The notes beneath the pieces were generated by a model. It did not search any database and was not told the origin of the DNA. It saw nothing but the letters and a program-made list of their open reading frames with translations. The position numbers were made by a program, and so were the translations under genes. From Pseudomonas sp. (GTDB lineage: Bacteria; Pseudomonadota; Gammaproteobacteria; Pseudomonadales; Pseudomonadaceae): DNA of 28,677 bases. The DNA is taken from the NCBI RefSeq assembly GCF_030147005.1, contig NZ_JASLAW010000190.1, forward strand, positions 1-28,677. Reading direction: 5' to 3'. Below, one piece after another: positions 16,636-24,010 of the stretch; position 1 is the stretch's first letter; each line of letters begins with the position of its first letter.

Positions 16636-17778
16636 ATGTCGAAGAATCTATTTGCGCCGTTTTGCCTGCTGGCCCTCACACTGGCGCTGAGCGCGTGTGA
16701 CAAGCCTGCGGCCGAGGCGCCGGAAATGCCCCTGGCCAAAGTGCGCATCGAGACGCTGCAGGCCAGGCCCCTGTCCATCACCAGCGAATTGAGCGGGCGC
16801 ATCGCTGCGCCGCGCATCGCCGAAGTGCGCGCGCGGGTCGCCGGCGTCGTGATGCAACGCGTGTTCAACGAAGGTCGCGACGTGAAACAGGGCGACGTGC
16901 TGTTTCGCATCGACCCGGCCCCATTCAAGGCCGACCTCGACAGCGCCCAGGCCAACCTGAGCAAGGCCGAGGCCAACGCGTTCCAGGCGCGCCTGCAAGA
17001 ACAGCGCTACAGCCAATTGGTGGAAGGCAACGCCATCAGCGGCCAGGAATACGACAACGCCCGCGCCGCCCTGCGCCAGACCAACGCCGAAGTCGCCGCC
17101 AACAAGGCCGCCGTCGAGCGAGCCAGGTTGAACCTGGGCTACGCCACCGTAACCGCACCGATTTCCGGGCGCATCGGCCGTGCCCTGGTGACCGAAGGCG
17201 CCCTGGTCGGCCAGAACGAAGCCACGCCGCTGGCAATCATCCAGCAACTGGACCCGATCCATGCCGACCTTACCCAGTCGACCCGCGAGCTCAATGACCT
17301 GCGCCGCGCCTTCCGTGCCGGCAGTTTGAAGCAGGTCGGCCAGGACCAGGCCAAGGCCACCCTGATCCAGGATGACGGCAGCCTGTACCCGTTGCCGGGC
17401 AAGCTGCTGTTCGCCGACATCAGCGTGGACCCGGGCACCGGGCAGATCATCCTGCGCAGCGAATTCCCCAACCCGGACCTCGACCTGCTGCCCGGCAGCT
17501 TTGTGCGGGTGCGCCTGGAGCAGGCGGTCGACAAACAAGGCCTGAGCGTGCCGCAACGCGCCATCACCCGTGACAGCGCCGGCATCCCGATGGTGCTGTT
17601 GGTGGATAGCGAGCAGACCGTGCGCCAGCAGCCGGTGGAATTGGGCGCGGTACTCGACGATCGCTGGATTGTCAGCAGCGGCCTCAAGCCTGGTGACCGC
17701 GTTATCGTCGAGGGCCTGCAACATGCGCGCCCCGGTGAAAAAGTTGAAGTGGACGACAACCCGCTCGTAAAGGAATAA
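16636..17778 (+). CDS. RND efflux periplasmic adaptor (membrane fusion lipoprotein)
   Basis: This adaptor protein (380 aa) links the RND permease to an outer-membrane channel. The signal ends in a lipobox LSAC, with lipidated C21. An N-terminal lipoyl half-motif (VSGRIAAPRIAEVRARVAG-like) is followed by an alpha-helical hairpin at ~95-165 (DSAQANLSKAEANAFQARL and onward). The second lipoyl half reads LGYATVTAPISGRIGRALV. Beta-barrel and membrane-proximal domains then contain DPIHADLTQSTREL and PGSFVRVRLEQ. The start at 16636 gives the correct lipoprotein signal; an upstream GTG at 16597 would spoil it. The permease gene starts 6 nt after the stop codon. It is of the MexA/AcrA type. Confidence 0.93.
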   Translation: MSKNLFAPFCLLALTLALSACDKPAAEAPEMPLAKVRIETLQARPLSITSELSGRIAAPRIAEVRARVAGVVMQRVFNEGRDVKQGDVLFRIDPAPFKADLDSAQANLSKAEANAFQARLQEQRYSQLVEGNAISGQEYDNARAALRQTNAEVAANKAAVERARLNLGYATVTAPISGRIGRALVTEGALVGQNEATPLAIIQQLDPIHADLTQSTRELNDLRRAFRAGSLKQVGQDQAKATLIQDDGSLYPLPGKLLFADISVDPGTGQIILRSEFPNPDLDLLPGSFVRVRLEQAVDKQGLSVPQRAITRDSAGIPMVLLVDSEQTVRQQPVELGAVLDDRWIVSSGLKPGDRVIVEGLQHARPGEKVEVDDNPLVKE

Positions 17779-17784
17779 CCCGCC

Positions 17785-20700
17785 ATGCCGCAATTCTTTA
17801 TCGACCGCCCGATCTTCGCCTGGGTGGTGGCCTTGTTCATTTTGCTGGCCGGTTTCCTGGCGATCCCGCAATTGCCGGTGGCTCAATACCCCAACGTCGC
17901 GCCACCGAAAGTGGAAATCTACGCGGTGTACCCCGGCGCGTCGGCCCAGACCCTGGATGAAAGCGTGGTCAGCCTGATCGAGCAGGAGCTCAACGGCGCC
18001 GATAACCTGCTGTACTTCGAGTCCCAGAGCAGCCTCGGTTCGGCGACCATCACCGCCACGTTCCAACCGGGCACCAACCCGGAAATGGCTCAGGTGGATG
18101 TGCAAAACCGCTTGAAGGCAGTGGAGCCTCGCCTGCCGCAAGCGGTGACGCAACAAGGCTTGCAGGTGGAGAAAGTCTCGGCCGGTTTCCTGCTGCTGGT
18201 CACGCTGACTTCCAACGACGGCAAGCTCGATGACGTGGCGCTCAGCGATTACCTGGCGCGCAACGTGATGAACGAACTCAAGCGCCTGGACGGTGTGGGC
18301 AAGGCCCAGCTGTATGGTGCCGAGCGCGCCATGCGCGTGTGGATCGACCCGCAGAAGCTGATCGGCTTCAACCTCACCCCTGCCGACGTGAATGCCGCAA
18401 TCAGCGCGCAGAATGCCCAGGTCTCGGCGGGCAGCATCGGTGACTTGCCGGGCACCAACACCCAGGAAATCACCGCCGCCATTCTGGTCAAGGGCCAACT
18501 GTCGACGCCGGCGGAGTTCGCCGACATCGTGCTCAAGGCCAACCCCGACGGCTCCACCGTGCGCATCGGCGATGTGGCGCGGGTGGAAGTCGGCAGCCAG
18601 GAGTACCAGTTCTCCACGCGCCTGAACGGCAAACCGTCCACCGCCGTCAGCGTGCAGCTGTCGCCGGGCGCCAACGCGCTGAACACCGCGACCCTGGTGC
18701 GGGCGAAGATGGACGAACTGTCGCGCTATTTCCCGGCCAACGTGGAATACAAGATTCCCTACGACACCTCGCCGTTCGTCAAAGTCTCGATCACCAAAGT
18801 GATCTACACCCTGCTGGAAGCGATGGCCCTGGTATTTGCGGTGATGTTCCTGTTCCTGCAGAACGTGCGCTACACCCTGATCCCCACGCTGGTGGTGCCG
18901 ATCGCGCTGATGGGCACCTTCGCCACCATGCTGTTGCTGGGTTTTTCGATCAACGTGCTGACCATGTTCGGCATGGTGCTGGCGATCGGCATCCTGGTGG
19001 ACGATGCGATTGTGGTGGTGGAAAACGTCGAGCGCATCATGGCCACTGAAGGCCTGTCGCCCAAAGACGCGACGAAAAAGGCCATGGGCCAGATTACCAG
19101 CGCCATTGTCGGTATCACGTTGGTGCTGGTGGCGGTATTCCTGCCGATGGCGTTCATGCCCGGTTCGGTGGGGGTGATCTACCAGCAGTTCTCGTTGTCG
19201 ATGGCCACCTCGATCCTGTTCTCGGCCTTTCTGGCCCTGACCTTGACCCCGGCGCTGTGCGCCACCTTGCTCAAGCCCATCGCCCAGGGCGAGCACCACG
19301 CCAAGGGCGGCTTCTTCGGCTGGTTCAATAAACGTTTCGAACAGCTCACCGACCGCTACGAAGGCTGGGTGGCCTACGCCCTAAAACGCAGCGGTCGTTA
19401 CCTGCTTATATACCTGGTGCTGCTGGTGGCCCTGGGGCTGCTGTTCAGCCGCCTGCCCTCCTCATTCCTGCCGGTGGAAGACCAGGGCTACACCATCACC
19501 GATATCCAGCTGCCACCGGGCGCCAGCAAGAACCGCACGGTGCAGGTGGCCGAGCAGATCGAGGCGCACAACGCCGGGGAACCGGGCGTGGGCGACACCA
19601 CCATGATCATGGGCTTCAGTTTCTCCGGCTCCGGGCAGAACGCGGCGCTGGCGTTCACCACGCTCAAGGACTGGTCGGAGCGCGGCAGCGATGATGCGGC
19701 GTCGTCGATTGCCGACCGCGCCAACATGGCCTTCAGCGAACTCAAGGACGCGATTGCCTATGCGGTCCTGCCACCCCCGGTAGACGGCCTGGGCACTTCC
19801 AGCGGCTTCGAATTCCGCCTGCAGGACCGTGGCGGCGTCGGCCATGCGGGGTTGATGGCCGCGCGCACCGAGTTGCTGGAAGCGGCCGCTAAAAGCCCGA
19901 TCCTGGCCAACGTGCGCGAAAGCGCCCTGGCCGAAGCCCCGCAGGTGCAGCTGCAAGTGGACCGCAAACAGGCCAACGCACTGGGCGTATCGTTCGCCGA
20001 CGTCGGCAATGTATTGTCGTCGGCCATCGGTTCGGCCTACGTCAACGACTTTCCCAACCAGGGCCGCATGCAGCGGGTGGTGGTGCAGGCTGAAGGCGAC
20101 CAACGCAGCCAGGTGGCCGACTTGATGAAGATCAACGTGCGCAACAACGCCGGGAAAATGGTGCCGCTGTCGGCGTTTGTCGAAGCCAAATGGACCCAGG
20201 GCCCGACGCAATTGACGCGCTACAACGGCTACCCCGCCATTGCCATCAGCGGTGAAGCGGCGCCAGGGCACAGCACCGGCGAGGCGATGGACGAAATCCA
20301 GCGTCTGGTCAGCCAACTGCCCGCAGGTTTAGGCCAGGAATGGACCGGGTTGTCATTGCAGGAACGCCTGTCCGGCTCCCAGGCACCGATACTGTTGGGC
20401 CTGTCGCTGCTGATCGTGTTCCTGTGCCTGGCGGCCTTGTACGAGAGCTGGTCGATCCCGACCTCGGTATTGCTGGTGGTTCCGCTGGGTGTGCTCGGCG
20501 CGGTATTGGCGGTGAGCTTGCGCGGCATGCCCAACGATGTGTTCTTCAAGGTCGGCCTGATCACCATCATCGGCCTGTCGGCAAAGAACGCGATCTTGAT
20601 CATCGAGTTCGCCAAGGACCTGTATGAACAGGGTGAGGACTTGATCGACGCCACCTTGAAGGCCGCGCGCCTGCGCCTGCGCCCGATCATCATGACGTCG

Positions 20701-20877
20701 CTGGCGTTCATCCTCGGCGTGGTGCCGCTGGCGATTGCCACCGGTGCCAGTTCGGCGAGCCAGCAGGCGATCGGTACGGGGGTGATTGGCGGGATGATCA
20801 CGGCGACATTGGCGGTGGTGTTTGTGCCGGTGTTCTTTGTGGTAGTGATGAAGCTGGTGCGTAAACGCAGCCGTTAG
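17785..20877 (+). CDS. RND multidrug efflux permease (HAE1 family)
   Basis: This proton-driven inner-membrane exporter of the AcrB/MexB/MexW type has 1030 aa, the full family length. Twelve membrane segments are expected, with two large periplasmic loops. The proton-relay residues are D406 and D407 (GILVDDAIVVVENVERIM) and K934 (GLSAKNAILIIEFAKDLYEQ). The N-terminus MPQFFIDRPIFAWVVALFI is typical of HAE1 pumps. AAGGA lies 8 nt before the ATG. The gene is co-transcribed with the adaptor. No outer-membrane factor gene follows, so the pump must borrow one (an OprM-like channel is the usual choice). The drugs exported cannot be deduced. Confidence 0.95.
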   Translation: MPQFFIDRPIFAWVVALFILLAGFLAIPQLPVAQYPNVAPPKVEIYAVYPGASAQTLDESVVSLIEQELNGADNLLYFESQSSLGSATITATFQPGTNPEMAQVDVQNRLKAVEPRLPQAVTQQGLQVEKVSAGFLLLVTLTSNDGKLDDVALSDYLARNVMNELKRLDGVGKAQLYGAERAMRVWIDPQKLIGFNLTPADVNAAISAQNAQVSAGSIGDLPGTNTQEITAAILVKGQLSTPAEFADIVLKANPDGSTVRIGDVARVEVGSQEYQFSTRLNGKPSTAVSVQLSPGANALNTATLVRAKMDELSRYFPANVEYKIPYDTSPFVKVSITKVIYTLLEAMALVFAVMFLFLQNVRYTLIPTLVVPIALMGTFATMLLLGFSINVLTMFGMVLAIGILVDDAIVVVENVERIMATEGLSPKDATKKAMGQITSAIVGITLVLVAVFLPMAFMPGSVGVIYQQFSLSMATSILFSAFLALTLTPALCATLLKPIAQGEHHAKGGFFGWFNKRFEQLTDRYEGWVAYALKRSGRYLLIYLVLLVALGLLFSRLPSSFLPVEDQGYTITDIQLPPGASKNRTVQVAEQIEAHNAGEPGVGDTTMIMGFSFSGSGQNAALAFTTLKDWSERGSDDAASSIADRANMAFSELKDAIAYAVLPPPVDGLGTSSGFEFRLQDRGGVGHAGLMAARTELLEAAAKSPILANVRESALAEAPQVQLQVDRKQANALGVSFADVGNVLSSAIGSAYVNDFPNQGRMQRVVVQAEGDQRSQVADLMKINVRNNAGKMVPLSAFVEAKWTQGPTQLTRYNGYPAIAISGEAAPGHSTGEAMDEIQRLVSQLPAGLGQEWTGLSLQERLSGSQAPILLGLSLLIVFLCLAALYESWSIPTSVLLVVPLGVLGAVLAVSLRGMPNDVFFKVGLITIIGLSAKNAILIIEFAKDLYEQGEDLIDATLKAARLRLRPIIMTSLAFILGVVPLAIATGASSASQQAIGTGVIGGMITATLAVVFVPVFFVVVMKLVRKRSR

Positions 20878-20881
20878 CTTT

Positions 20882-20942
20882 AAGCTTCAAGTGGCAAGTA
20901 AGAGCAGGCCTGCTTTAACTTGCCGCCTACCGCTTGAAGCTT
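20882..20942. repeat. Long palindromic intergenic repeat after the RND gene
   Basis: The outer arms AAGCTTCAAG and CTTGAAGCTT, the inner arms GGCAAGT and ACTTGCC, and the centre AGCAGGCCTGCT are nested in one 61-bp imperfect palindrome. It begins 5 nt after the pump stop codon. The form suits a dispersed Pseudomonas palindromic repeat that may also end transcription; no T-run follows. Confidence 0.75.
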
Positions 20943-20991
20943 GCACCGGCGCAACCTATGGTGCTCATAATTTCCCCGATTCGTGAGCGCC

Positions 20992-21633
20992 ATGCCCTTC
21001 CTCGCCCGCACCCACCCTCGCTTTTCATCCGCTGCCGTGCTCGGCCTTGCCGTAGGCATCCTGGTGCCGGCCGAGACGTTGGCCAGCAAAATCCTGATCG
21101 GCTGGAACGCCAGCGTCTGGACCTACCTGGCACTGATGCTGTGGCTGACCATTCGCGCCAAGGCCGAGGACGTCAAACGCATCGCCGAGATCGAAGACGA
21201 AAACGCCGGCCTGGTGCTGTTCATGGTGTGCATCGCCGCCATCGCCAGCCTGGCGACCATCACCTTTGAACTGGTGGGCAGCAAAGACCTGGCGGCCCAC
21301 GAGCGCTTATTGCATTACGGCTTCACCGGGCTGACAGTGATCGGCTCGTGGCTGCTGATCGGGATGATCTTCAGCGTGCACTACGCCAGGCTCTATTACA
21401 CCTGGACCGGCAAGGAGCCGGCGCTGCGCTTTGCCGAAGGCTTGCTCACGCCCAATTACTGGGATTTTCTGTATTTCTCGTTCACCATCGGCGTGGCGGT
21501 GCAGACGTCGGATGTGGGCGTCGCTACCCGTGGCATGCGCAAGGTCGTGCTGGGGCAATCGTTGATCGGGTTTGTGTTCAACACGGCGATCCTGGGGTTT
21601 TCGATCAATATCGCCGCAGGGCTGTTTGGCTGA
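20992..21633 (+). CDS. DUF1345 membrane protein
   Basis: This inner-membrane protein of unknown function (213 aa) has about five hydrophobic segments: AAVLGLAVGILVP, WTYLALMLWLTI, LVLFMVCIAAIASLATI, GLTVIGSWLLIGMIFSVHYA and LIGFVFNTAILGFSINIAAG. The block YWDFLYFSFTIGVAVQTSDVGV is the recognisable DUF1345 signature. I chose ATG at 20992 (MPFLARTHP); GTG at 20983 is three codons earlier, and neither has a clear Shine-Dalgarno. It appears to be a single-gene unit separated from the pump by the palindromic repeat. Confidence 0.85.
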   Translation: MPFLARTHPRFSSAAVLGLAVGILVPAETLASKILIGWNASVWTYLALMLWLTIRAKAEDVKRIAEIEDENAGLVLFMVCIAAIASLATITFELVGSKDLAAHERLLHYGFTGLTVIGSWLLIGMIFSVHYARLYYTWTGKEPALRFAEGLLTPNYWDFLYFSFTIGVAVQTSDVGVATRGMRKVVLGQSLIGFVFNTAILGFSINIAAGLFG

Positions 21634-21707
21634 GGCGTGCACAAACCTTCTAGACGCTTGGCCGCCCTCGGGCGCTAATGGCAGTACACATTCATCCTCG
21701 GTGTTTT

Positions 21708-22547
21708 ATGGCCGCGCACAATTGGATCGACCTGTCCCAGGATACCGACACCGGTATCGAGACCCTGCGCGCGCATTTCCAAGGGCACGCCTACGATCCG
21801 CACTGGCACGACAGCTACCTGATCGGCGTCACCGAACAAGGCGTACAGCAATTCAACTGCCGCCGCGCCAGTCACTACAGTGTGCCCGGCCAGGTGTTCC
21901 TGCTGGAACCCGGCGAACTGCACGACGGCGATGCGCCTACGGCAGACGGCTTCACCTATCACATGCTCTACCTCGACCCGCAATGGCTGGCGCGAGAAGT
22001 GAGTGCGGTATTTGAAGAGGCCCCTGTCAACAGCCAGTTGAGTTTTGCCAATACCTTGATCTGCGACCCGCGCCTGGCTTCGGCCACCAGCCAAGCGTTC
22101 CAGGCGCTGCACAGCAGCGAATTGCGCATCGTGCGCCAGCGTGCGATAGACCAGTTGCTTGAACTCATCACCGGCCAACTTTACTGGCGCACCCGTTACT
22201 GCCAAGACCCGCGCCTGCCGCAGGTGGCCCACAAGGCAAGGGAATACCTGCATGCGCACCTGCATCACGACGTGGGCATGGATGAACTGGCGCGGGCCTG
22301 TAACGTCGACCGCTTCCGCCTGAACCGTGCGTTCAAGAGCGCCTTCGGCCTGCCACCCCATGCTTATCTGGTGCAACTGCGCTTGGCGCGTGCCCGGCAC
22401 TTGTTGGCCAAAGGCGAGCCGCCAGCCCAGGTGGCAATGCTGCTGGGCTTTGCCGACCAAAGCCACCTGGGCCGCTGGTTTGTGCGCGCCTACGGCCTGA
22501 CACCCGCGGCCTATAGCAAGCGTTGCTCAAATCTTCCAGACAGGTAA
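21708..22547 (+). CDS. AraC-family transcriptional regulator
   Basis: This regulator has 279 aa. The N-terminal cupin-like AraC-binding domain (about 15-90) holds paired histidines in DPHWHDSYLIGV and LLEPGELHDGD. The C-terminal AraC DNA-binding domain (about 175-275) contains two helix-turn-helix units: GMDELARACNVDRFRLNRAF and PPAQVAMLLGFADQSHLGRW. It ends with the family hallmark FVRAYGLTPAAY. ATG at 21708 (MAAHNWIDLS) begins the domain naturally; an in-frame ATG at 21678 has no better context. A LysE-type exporter gene follows 55 nt downstream on the same strand. This regulator-exporter pairing suggests that it senses the exported amino acid or an analogue and controls the exporter. Confidence 0.9.
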   Translation: MAAHNWIDLSQDTDTGIETLRAHFQGHAYDPHWHDSYLIGVTEQGVQQFNCRRASHYSVPGQVFLLEPGELHDGDAPTADGFTYHMLYLDPQWLAREVSAVFEEAPVNSQLSFANTLICDPRLASATSQAFQALHSSELRIVRQRAIDQLLELITGQLYWRTRYCQDPRLPQVAHKAREYLHAHLHHDVGMDELARACNVDRFRLNRAFKSAFGLPPHAYLVQLRLARARHLLAKGEPPAQVAMLLGFADQSHLGRWFVRAYGLTPAAYSKRCSNLPDR

Positions 22548-22567
22548 TGCGTGGGCTTGTGAAGATC

Positions 22568-22594
22568 GACTCCATCGATTGGTTTACCGGAGTC
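22568..22594 (+). promoter_or_regulatory. Inverted repeat overlapping the LysE ribosome binding site
   Basis: GACTCC (22568-22573) pairs with GGAGTC (22589-22594), which contains the GGAG Shine-Dalgarno of the exporter gene. The stem is only 6 bp with a 15-nt loop, so it may be chance. Confidence 0.25.
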
Positions 22595-22602
22595 TCCCCG
22601 CT

Positions 22603-23202
22603 ATGCAGTCCACGTTGCTACCGTTCATGCTGTTCGCTTTCGTCGCCTCCATCACGCCCGGTCCCACCAATATCCTGGTGCTGAACAACAGCGCCCGTTA
22701 CGGCTTCAAGGCTGCGCTGCCGATCGTTTTCGGTGCCTGCATGGGGGCTTCGGGGATTGTGCTGTTGGTGGCTTCAGGGGTGGGCCAGTCATTGGTGCGG
22801 TTTCCCGCAGTGGAGAACGCGATGCATTGGGTTGGCTCGGCCTGGTTGAGCTACCTGTCATGGCAGATCTTTAACGCCGCGCCGCAAACCATGGAGTCGC
22901 ATTCGCCGCAAAAGCGCCTGGGCCTGCTCGGCGGTGCGGGTTTGCAGTTGATCAACCCCAAAACCTGGATGATGGCATTCGCTGTGGTCAGTACATTCGC
23001 GGGGGATGGCGCAGATAGGCACAGCCATGTGGTGCTCCTGTCACTGATATTTTTACTGATTTCCCTGCCCTGCCTCGGCGTTTGGGCATTGCTGGGGGCG
23101 GGATATGGTCGGGTACAGCTGTCCACGCGAGCAATGGTTTACTTCAATCGTTGCATGGGGACCTTGCTGTTGTGCTCGACATGGGCCAGCGCTTTTAGCT
23201 GA
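22603..23202 (+). CDS. LysE/RhtB-family amino-acid exporter
   Basis: This inner-membrane exporter (199 aa) has six hydrophobic segments. The N-terminal FAFVASITPGPTNILVLNNSA is the conserved start of LysE/RhtB proteins, and LQLINPKTWMMAFAVVSTF is the second conserved block. Members export amino acids or homoserine lactone-like molecules; the substrate here is unknown. ATG at 22603 (MQSTLLPF) is preceded by GGAG at a 10-nt spacing. It probably forms a regulatory pair with the AraC gene just upstream. No terminator is evident after it. Confidence 0.9.
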   Translation: MQSTLLPFMLFAFVASITPGPTNILVLNNSARYGFKAALPIVFGACMGASGIVLLVASGVGQSLVRFPAVENAMHWVGSAWLSYLSWQIFNAAPQTMESHSPQKRLGLLGGAGLQLINPKTWMMAFAVVSTFAGDGADRHSHVVLLSLIFLLISLPCLGVWALLGAGYGRVQLSTRAMVYFNRCMGTLLLCSTWASAFS

Positions 23203-23320
23203 AAACTGGATAACCCCAACCATAAAATTCATGAAAAAAACAGCACTTTAGCCCCCTCCAGGTAAAGACAAGATGCCCTACCCAGCACATGACGACTCGC
23301 TCATACAACGTTGCTGCCGG

Positions 23321-23339
23321 CAGGTAAATGCGTAACCTG
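23321..23339. promoter_or_regulatory. Short dyad CAGGT-N9-ACCTG upstream of the 155-aa gene
   Basis: Five-base half-sites CAGGT and ACCTG are separated by 9 nt. The dyad lies 23 nt before the larger inverted repeat at 23363. Its size is compatible with a dimeric regulator site, but half-sites this short occur by chance. Confidence 0.3.
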
Positions 23340-23362
23340 TCGGATCAATCATTAATAGTGCA

Positions 23363-23396
23363 CGCTGTATACTGTCAGTTATTACAGTATACAGCG
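23363..23396. promoter_or_regulatory. Perfect 13-bp inverted repeat, probable operator of the 155-aa gene
   Basis: CGCTGTATACTGT and ACAGTATACAGCG flank an 8-nt spacer (CAGTTATT). No T-run follows, so it is not a simple terminator. It lies 86 nt before the ATG. Each arm contains a -10-like hexamer (TATACT, TATACA). A separate ATAAGCC/GGCTTAT hairpin (23419-23434) follows in the presumed leader. Confidence 0.6.
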
Positions 23397-23482
23397 CGCG
23401 TGTTCTGCTATCTCATAGATAAGCCAAGGCTTATGGCAACCCCGATATTTTCGCCTCGCTCATCCCTAATGGAGCCGCAGTC

Positions 23483-23950
23483 ATGTCAGCAAACACTGCA
23501 ACGCTAACTCAGCACCAACAACAGGTTTTATACCCTCAACCCTTCATCGCGTCCGGAAGTTTTACCACCACCGTTGACTCGAACATTCTTCCGATCGATA
23601 CAAGAGAGATTACGCATAACGTTGAATACAAAATTTACACAGTTACTGGCCGCTATGCAGACCCCCTGAACAAGTCGGTGAGAACAGTTACTATCGAATT
23701 TGCGGACGATACACCCGCAGGCACCGTTTTCGATTTGGAGAAAAGCGAGTTCACCAAAACCAGGGTGTGGTTTTCCGTGCATTCAGATATCAATAAATAT
23801 TCCGTACGCGTGATCAAAGGCACACTATCCATTCAGCAAATAGGCAACACAAACCAACTCCATATTGCAGGCGCCTGCACGGGCGACACGGAGAGAACAC
23901 CCTCTGGAAGAATCCATCAGATGGTCATCAATTTTGACCTTCATAATTGA
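23483..23950 (+). CDS. Hypothetical beta-rich protein (155 aa)
   Basis: I do not recognise this gene. The product is soluble, with no signal peptide or membrane segment. The pattern is of alternating hydrophobic beta strands (YKIYTVTGRY, VRTVTIEFADD, TRVWFSVHSD, YSVRVIKGTLSIQQIG, QMVINFDLHN), which suggests a small beta-sandwich. GGAG lies 9 nt before the ATG. Codon use is visibly AT-richer than in the genes before 23200, which suggests horizontal origin. The gene is preceded by a perfect 13-bp inverted repeat and ended by a strong terminator, so it is its own unit. I considered the AidA/PixA inclusion-body family, but the motifs I remember for it are not visible. Confidence 0.75.
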   Translation: MSANTATLTQHQQQVLYPQPFIASGSFTTTVDSNILPIDTREITHNVEYKIYTVTGRYADPLNKSVRTVTIEFADDTPAGTVFDLEKSEFTKTRVWFSVHSDINKYSVRVIKGTLSIQQIGNTNQLHIAGACTGDTERTPSGRIHQMVINFDLHN

Positions 23951-23962
23951 TATAACCAGACC

Positions 23963-24000
23963 AAAAAAAGCCCATACGATGCAATATGGGCTTTTTTTTT
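23963..24000. terminator. Strong bidirectional terminator
   Basis: AGCCCATA pairs with TATGGGCT around CGATGCAA. Seven A's precede the stem and nine T's follow it. It can end the 155-aa gene on the plus strand and the convergent autotransporter on the minus strand. Confidence 0.92.
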
Positions 24001-24010
24001 CGAGCGTTAG

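Noticed and set aside
16648..19299. An 883-codon open frame on the minus strand opposite the RND genes
   Set aside because: It lies wholly antisense to two well-supported genes in GC-rich DNA. Its translation is His/Gln/Arg-rich low-complexity sequence with no recognisable domain.
23363..23396. The inverted repeat as a terminator for the LysE gene
   Set aside because: It is about 160 nt downstream of that gene, is AT-rich in the stem and has no T-run on either strand.
23483..23950. AidA/PixA inclusion-body family assignment for the 155-aa protein
   Set aside because: I could not see the motifs I remember for that family, so I left it hypothetical.
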